Source: Jiangella endophytica (GTDB lineage Bacteria; Actinomycetota; Actinomycetes; Jiangellales; Jiangellaceae). From it: 64,000 nt of DNA. A model generated the notes under the pieces. The model had not been told where the DNA came from and made no database searches. It saw only the letters and a program-made list of their open reading frames with translations. Within the stretch, counting starts at the first letter, position 1. Each line of letters starts with the position of its first letter. The position numbers and the translations under genes were made by a program. Below, piece by piece: positions 59,727 to 64,000 of the stretch. The stretch lies in NCBI RefSeq assembly GCF_003427025.1, contig NZ_QVAI01000005.1, positions 186,001 to 250,000 of the forward strand, in the 5' to 3' direction.

Positions 59727-60224
59727 ATGAGTCTGCCGGCCTATCCGCCCAGCCGCTACGACGGTGCGAACGGCGAGGTCGACGTGCGGTTGCGACGCGC
59801 CGACGCACCGCCGGAGGTGACGTACGCCTCCGGCGTCACGGTCGATTACCTGGCCACCGGCGGCGGGACCGGCGGCGACTTCGGGCTCTACCGGTGGACC
59901 TTCGGCCCCGGTCAGTCCGGCCCCGGCCCGCACTTCCACCGGACCATCACCGAGTCGTTCTACGTGCTCACCGGCGCGGTCAGCCTCTACAACGGCACCG
60001 ACTGGGTCGAGGCGGGCCCTGGCGACTTCCTCCACGTCCCGCCGGGCGGCGTGCACGGCTTCAAGAACGTGCTGGGTGAGCCGGCCTCGATGCTGCTGAT
60101 GTTCACGCCTGGCGCGCCGCGCGAGGACTACTTCGAGACCCTGGCCGCCGTGTCCAAGGGACTGGAGCTCAGTGAGGAGGAGCGGGCGGCCTTCTACCTC
60201 CGCCACGACAACCACTGGGTGTGA
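59727..60224 (+). CDS. Cupin-domain protein
   Basis: 165 residues; AGGAGGAACG precedes ATG 59727. A single cupin barrel: GPGPHFHRTITESFYVLTGAVSLYNG (metal-binding His-x-His...Glu motif 1) and GDFLHVPPGGVHGFKN (motif 2 His). It probably binds a metal or small molecule. Enzyme activity is unknown. Confidence 0.87.
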   Translation: MSLPAYPPSRYDGANGEVDVRLRRADAPPEVTYASGVTVDYLATGGGTGGDFGLYRWTFGPGQSGPGPHFHRTITESFYVLTGAVSLYNGTDWVEAGPGDFLHVPPGGVHGFKNVLGEPASMLLMFTPGAPREDYFETLAAVSKGLELSEEERAAFYLRHDNHWV

Positions 60225-60247
60225 CCGCCGACGGTTGGGGAGCCGGT

Positions 60248-61330
60248 CTAGGTGCGGTACTGGGCGGTGATGGGGCAGTCGAACGGATCGCGCGCCCGCA
60301 GGCCGACGTCGTTCAGATACTGGACCACGATCCGATAGGACCCCACCAGCGACGTCTCGGTATACGTGACACCGTGCCGCTCGCAGAACTCGCGCACGAT
60401 CGGCTGCGCCTTGCGCAGGTTGGGGCGCGGCATGCTCGGGAACAGGTGGTGCTCGACCTGGTAGTTGAGACCGCCCATGGCGAGGTCGGTGACCGGCCCG
60501 CCGGTGATGTTGCGGGACGTGAGCACCTGCCGCCGGAGGAAGTCGATCTTCATGGAGGCGGGGACGATCGGCATGCCCTTGTGGTTGGGGGCGAAGGCGC
60601 CGCCGAGAAGCAGGCCGAACAGCCCCATCTGGACGCCGAAGAACGCGATGGCCTTGGCCGGCGGCAGGACGATGAACAGCGCCGCCAGGTAGCCGCCGAG
60701 GCGGACGGTGACGAAGAGGATCTCGACCCACCGGTGCTCGAGCCGTTCGCGCCGGGCGATGTTCTGAATGCTGTGGGCGTGCAGGGCGAGACCTTCGAGG
60801 AGCAGTAGCGGGAAGAAGAACCAGCCCTGCCGCCGCGCGAACCACTGGCCGACCGGGCCGCGCTGGGCGAGCGCCGCCGGCGAGAAGGCGAGGACACCCG
60901 GGCCGATGTCGGGGTCGGCGCCCTCCTTGTTGGGGTTGAGGTGGTGGCGGGTGTGCTTGCGCATCCACCAGCTGTAGCTCAGACCCGCGAACAGCCCGGA
61001 GATGATGCGTCCGGTCCACTCGTTCCAGCGGTGGGAGGCGAAGATCTGCCGGTGTGCGCCCTCGTGGCCGATGAAGCCGAACTGGGCGAGGACGACGGCG
61101 AGCGCCGCGGCCAGCAGCAGCTGGTACCAGGAGTCGCCGAGCATGGCGAAGCCGACCCAGATGGCGGCGAACGCGGCGACCGTGCCGAGCATGAGCGACC
61201 AGTAGAACGTGTAGCGGCGCTTCAGCAGCCCGGCCGCCTGGATGAGCTTGGACAGCTCGGCGTACGTGCTGACATGCCGGTCGCGGGCGGATCCGCGCGC
61301 AGCCGGACTCTCCATGGCCGTGGTCATCAA
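60248..61330 (-). CDS. Membrane fatty acid desaturase
   Basis: 360 residues. The three His boxes that bind the di-iron centre are HEGAH (89-93), HTRHH (126-130) and QVEHH near the C-terminus, with hydrophobic helices in the usual pattern. It introduces double bonds in acyl chains, using electrons from a ferredoxin or flavoprotein reductase. No such partner is encoded next to it. The enzyme resembles actinobacterial DesA3-like acyl-CoA desaturases rather than acyl-ACP types. Confidence 0.92.
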   Translation of the reverse strand: MMTTAMESPAARGSARDRHVSTYAELSKLIQAAGLLKRRYTFYWSLMLGTVAAFAAIWVGFAMLGDSWYQLLLAAALAVVLAQFGFIGHEGAHRQIFASHRWNEWTGRIISGLFAGLSYSWWMRKHTRHHLNPNKEGADPDIGPGVLAFSPAALAQRGPVGQWFARRQGWFFFPLLLLEGLALHAHSIQNIARRERLEHRWVEILFVTVRLGGYLAALFIVLPPAKAIAFFGVQMGLFGLLLGGAFAPNHKGMPIVPASMKIDFLRRQVLTSRNITGGPVTDLAMGGLNYQVEHHLFPSMPRPNLRKAQPIVREFCERHGVTYTETSLVGSYRIVVQYLNDVGLRARDPFDCPITAQYRT

Positions 61331-61497
61331 AGGGGCACCCTTCTGGTGATCGCGGCCGTGCCCGGCCGAGGCGTCACAGCTGTGACGTCGTCACTGCCAC
61401 AACGGCTCCATCGAGATCGAGGTTCCGGCAGCAACCAGAACCTATCGGTGCCGAACGCTCGATGCGACCCACGGACCGCAGATCGGGCATGACGGGC

Positions 61498-62694
61498 TCA
61501 TGGCGCCGCGGGGAACGTGAGGGTGACGGTGGCGCCGTCGCCGGGACGTCCGTCGATCGCGAGGGTGCCGTCGTGGGCGTGCACGATCTCGTCGACCAGC
61601 GCGAGGCCGAGGCCGAGCCGCGGGTGGCCGTTGCCGTTGGCGCCGGGGCCGCGGCGGAACCGCTGCGTGAGCTGGGCGGCCAGCTCGGGGTCGAGGCCGT
61701 CGCCGTCGTCGACGACGCTGATGCGGACGGTGCCACCGGACCCGGACAGCCCGAGCGTGATGGTGCCGCCGCGGGCCACATGGTCCATCGAGTTGTCGAC
61801 GAGGGCGGCGACGGCGCGGCGCAGGGCGCTCGGCACGCCGGTGACCATGTGGGACTCGGCCGGGACGCTGTCGATGACGAGGTCGATGCCCGCGTCGTCG
61901 GCTGTGGCGGAGAAGGAGCCCTTGACCTCGGCGGCGATCCGGGCGAGGTCGACCGGCTGCCGCGCCTCGGGCCGGAGCTGCATCTCCGCCGACAGCAGCA
62001 GGTCGTTGACGATGTCGTTGAGCACCCTGGCGTCGTCGACCAGCTGGTCGATCTCCTGCCGCTGGTCGTCGTCGGTGCTGGGACGGCGCTGCAGCAGCTG
62101 GGCGCGGGTGTGCAGGATCGCGAGCGGGGTGCGCAGCTCGTGGCTGGCCTCCGCGACGAACCGGCGCTGCGACGTCAGCGCGTCACCGAGCGGACGGACG
62201 GCGCGCCGCGCCACCAGCCAGCCCAGCCCGGCCGCCGCGAGTGCGCCGACGACGCCGACGAGGATCGACAGCCGGGCCAGCCGCTCGGTCTCCTCCTGCT
62301 GCTCGGTGAAGTTCGTCACCGCCGCGGTCCGCTCGCGGCCGGTCTCCTCGACATGGGCGAGGAACGGGGTGTCGCACGTCTCGAACCGCCGGGTGCCCGG
62401 CTCCAGCGTGTCGACGGCGGCCCGGACCTCGTCCTCGGGACAGCCATCCGGCAGCGCGTCGACGATCGTCTCGCCGGGCGCGGCCAGGGCCAGCTTGGCC
62501 TGCAGCTTGTGCTCGGTGGCGGAGATCCGCTCCTGCCCGCTGATCGAATAGACGAGCGCGATGATGACGCCGATGACCAGCGCGACGGCGACGCCCGTCT
62601 GCGCCGCGACGACGATCGACGCCCGGCGCAGCAGCCGCCGGTCGGCCGGCGCGGAGGTGGGGCGGCGCTCGGAGCCGCCTCGGCGCCAGTTCAA
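61498..62694 (-). CDS. Two-component sensor histidine kinase
   Basis: 398 residues starting at TTG 62694, which overlaps the regulator stop as TTGA. Two membrane helices (about 25-50 and 143-163) enclose a short sensor domain of ~90 residues with two Cys (GCPEDE and ETCDTP). A HAMP-like linker leads to the His box EASHELRTPLA (His185), then N box VDNSMDHV and DGDGLDP/GLGLALV ATP lid. It phosphorylates the OmpR-type regulator encoded directly upstream. Confidence 0.9.
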   Translation of the reverse strand: MNWRRGGSERRPTSAPADRRLLRRASIVVAAQTGVAVALVIGVIIALVYSISGQERISATEHKLQAKLALAAPGETIVDALPDGCPEDEVRAAVDTLEPGTRRFETCDTPFLAHVEETGRERTAAVTNFTEQQEETERLARLSILVGVVGALAAAGLGWLVARRAVRPLGDALTSQRRFVAEASHELRTPLAILHTRAQLLQRRPSTDDDQRQEIDQLVDDARVLNDIVNDLLLSAEMQLRPEARQPVDLARIAAEVKGSFSATADDAGIDLVIDSVPAESHMVTGVPSALRRAVAALVDNSMDHVARGGTITLGLSGSGGTVRISVVDDGDGLDPELAAQLTQRFRRGPGANGNGHPRLGLGLALVDEIVHAHDGTLAIDGRPGDGATVTLTFPAAP

Positions 62695-63362
62695 GCGGAC
62701 CCCATCCGGTAGCCGAGGCCGTGGACGGTACGGATGACGTCCCGGCCGAGTTTCCTGCGCAAATAGTAGACGTAGGTGTCCACGGCGCCGGGGCTGTCGG
62801 CGTCCTGGAACACCAGCCGGCGCAGCTCGTCGCGGGTGAAGACCTGCGTCGGGTGCGCGGCGAACAGCTGCAGCAGCTCGTTCTCACGCCCGGACAGCTC
62901 GATCGGAGCGGCCGCTCCGCCGACCACCCGTCGCGCGGTGACGTCGAGGTAGCGCTCGCCGAGATCGAGGCGGGCCGACGTGTCGGTGTGCCGGCGCAGC
63001 AGCGCACGCACCCGGGCCAGCAGCTCGTCGATCTCGAACGGCTTGACGACGTAGTCCTCGGCGCCGGCGTCGAGGCCCTCGACGCGGTCCTCGGTGGTGC
63101 CGCGCGCGGTCAGCACCAGGATCGGTGTCGCGACGCCCCGCGAGCGCACCTTGCGCACGAGGTCGACGCCCTCGATGGCGGGCAGCCCGCGGTCGATGAT
63201 CATGACGGCGTACCGGCTGGTCAGCGCGTGGTGCAGTCCGGACTGGCCGTCGCGGGCGACGTCGACGGTGTAGCCCTCGCCGGTGAACAGCCGGTCCAGT
63301 AGCGCCGCCAGCTTGGCGTCGTCCTCGACCAGCAGCAACGCGTGGTCCTGGTCGCCTGCCAT
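62691..63362 (-). CDS. OmpR-family response regulator
   Basis: 223 residues from ATG 63362. Receiver domain with acidic pocket VEDD and phospho-Asp57 (YAVMIIDRGLP), the switch Lys in YVVKPFE. The winged-helix effector ends with VDTYVYYLRRKLGRDVIRTVHGLGYRMG. No strong ribosome site is visible; the regulator may be translated from a leader without one. The gene precedes its kinase in an overlapping pair. The signal and targets are unknown. Confidence 0.9.
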   Translation of the reverse strand: MAGDQDHALLLVEDDAKLAALLDRLFTGEGYTVDVARDGQSGLHHALTSRYAVMIIDRGLPAIEGVDLVRKVRSRGVATPILVLTARGTTEDRVEGLDAGAEDYVVKPFEIDELLARVRALLRRHTDTSARLDLGERYLDVTARRVVGGAAAPIELSGRENELLQLFAAHPTQVFTRDELRRLVFQDADSPGAVDTYVYYLRRKLGRDVIRTVHGLGYRMGSA

Positions 63363-63519
63363 GCCATCGATGCTCGCACGAGTGCTCTGAGGTTCCTCTG
63401 AGATTCGCGCCGAACCATGAATCGAGAAGACCGCGCCTCGTGACAACGCCGCCGCTCGACGGGGCGTCTACCAGGACAAGAGAGCTGGGTGCGGGGGATC
63501 GGTCGCAGAGAGGCTGAGG

Positions 63520-64000
63520 ATGAGCACTGATGGCGAGATCGAGGTCCGGCCGGCCGGCGAGGGCGACCTGCGCACTACCGCGGCGTTGCACGTGTCCGAG
63601 CTGCCGCACGGCCTGTTCCCACGGCTCGGCGAGGCCTTCGTCCGCCGCTGGCACCGTGCCCACCTGGAGTCGCGGTACGGCGTCGTGCTGGTCGCGACCC
63701 GCGGCGGAGAGGTCGTCGGGTTCACGCTCGGCACCACCGACCGGCCGGCCAACGTGGCCTGGATCATCGGGCACCGTCGCCGTGAGCTCACGCTGGCCGG
63801 GCTGCGCGCCCTGCTCACCCGGCCGGTTCTCGCCGCGGAGTTCGTCCGGTCCCGCGGCATGCGGTACGCGCGACGGCTGCTCGGCCGGGCCGCGGCCCCG
63901 GCGCGCGTGGTCGCGAAGGGCGACGTACCGGAGGCGGGGTTCGGGTCGATCGCCGTGCTCGAGGCCATCGTCGTGACGCCGGCGCAGCGCGGCCGCTCGA
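63520..64000 (+). CDS. GNAT-family N-acetyltransferase, cut by window end
   Basis: At least 160 residues, open to the last base. ATG 63520 follows GAGGCTGAGG. The N-terminal strand EIEVRPAGEGDLRTTAALHVSELPHG, VVLVATRGGEVVGFTLG and the acetyl-CoA motif start EAIVVTPAQRGRS fit the GNAT fold, with Gln-Arg-Gly-Arg as the pyrophosphate-binding signature. It lies divergent from the regulator. The substrate could be an amine, peptide or ribosomal protein. Confidence 0.78.
   Translation, partial: MSTDGEIEVRPAGEGDLRTTAALHVSELPHGLFPRLGEAFVRRWHRAHLESRYGVVLVATRGGEVVGFTLGTTDRPANVAWIIGHRRRELTLAGLRALLTRPVLAAEFVRSRGMRYARRLLGRAAAPARVVAKGDVPEAGFGSIAVLEAIVVTPAQRGRS

Overview
The window is very GC-rich DNA, dense with genes that overlap at ATGA/GTGA junctions. 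It has GTG and TTG starts, DtxR/IdeR-type iron boxes, a BldG anti-sigma antagonist and actinobacterial Tad genes. All of this points to a filamentous or filament-related actinobacterium. The gene order helicase-bldG-hppA matches the Streptomyces arrangement, and the content would suit Jiangella or a relative, but the genus cannot be fixed from this window. No rRNA, tRNA, CRISPR array, transposase or phage gene was seen.

Layout. 1-6408: a Tad/Flp-type pilus or secretion cluster (SAF protein cut by the window start, MinD-like ATPase, CpaF, TadB, TadC and three TadE/TadG-like pseudopilins). 6372-12361: an MmcQ-like protein, an NAD-dependent epimerase divergent from a TetR regulator, a membrane-anchored protein with a long linker, a DUF2786 protein and an alpha/beta hydrolase. 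12362-13223: non-coding DNA with an octamer tandem repeat and a 26-bp inverted repeat. 13224-19058: a second Tad locus of the actinobacterial 'helicase/secretion neighbourhood' type (Ssd/CpaE, TadA, TadB, TadC, DUF4244 Flp-like pilin, TadE, Rv3654c-like), interrupted by an F420-type oxidoreductase. The ssd and flp leaders share a conserved element with two TTGTCCACA-like boxes exactly 29 bp apart. 19059-26474: a repeat, an EamA exporter, a probable aminotransferase remnant inside a duplicated segment, a small membrane protein, the DECH helicase, bldG and a K+-independent proton pyrophosphatase. 26806-30640: a MocR regulator and EamA exporter pair, a phosphatase-like protein, a sigma factor and a new 54-residue ORF followed by a strong terminator.

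31135-41323 is a heme-iron island. Heme oxygenase, HmuT, HmuU and HmuV run leftwards. Two secreted cell-wall proteins run rightwards: a LAETG-anchored one and a 1703-residue LPDTG-anchored one with three HtaA domains. Tandem iron boxes lie between the two arms. The implied route is surface heme capture, hand-off to lipoprotein HmuT, ABC import and cleavage by heme oxygenase.

41724-49735 holds a LysE exporter, a DHFR-like reductase, an APH kinase, a DUF2470 protein divergent from a methyltransferase (start codons 18 bp apart), a Ni/Co exporter with its secreted partner, glycerol dehydrogenase and a VOC protein. 49777-57311 is an alpha-glucoside operon, transcribed leftwards: ROK regulator, two permeases, binding protein, GH15 and GH31. 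It encodes no ATPase, so a shared one elsewhere is likely. 57490-64000 carries a DUF3052 protein, a DEAD-box RNA helicase, a cupin, a fatty-acid desaturase, an OmpR/histidine-kinase pair and a GNAT acetyltransferase cut off by the window end.
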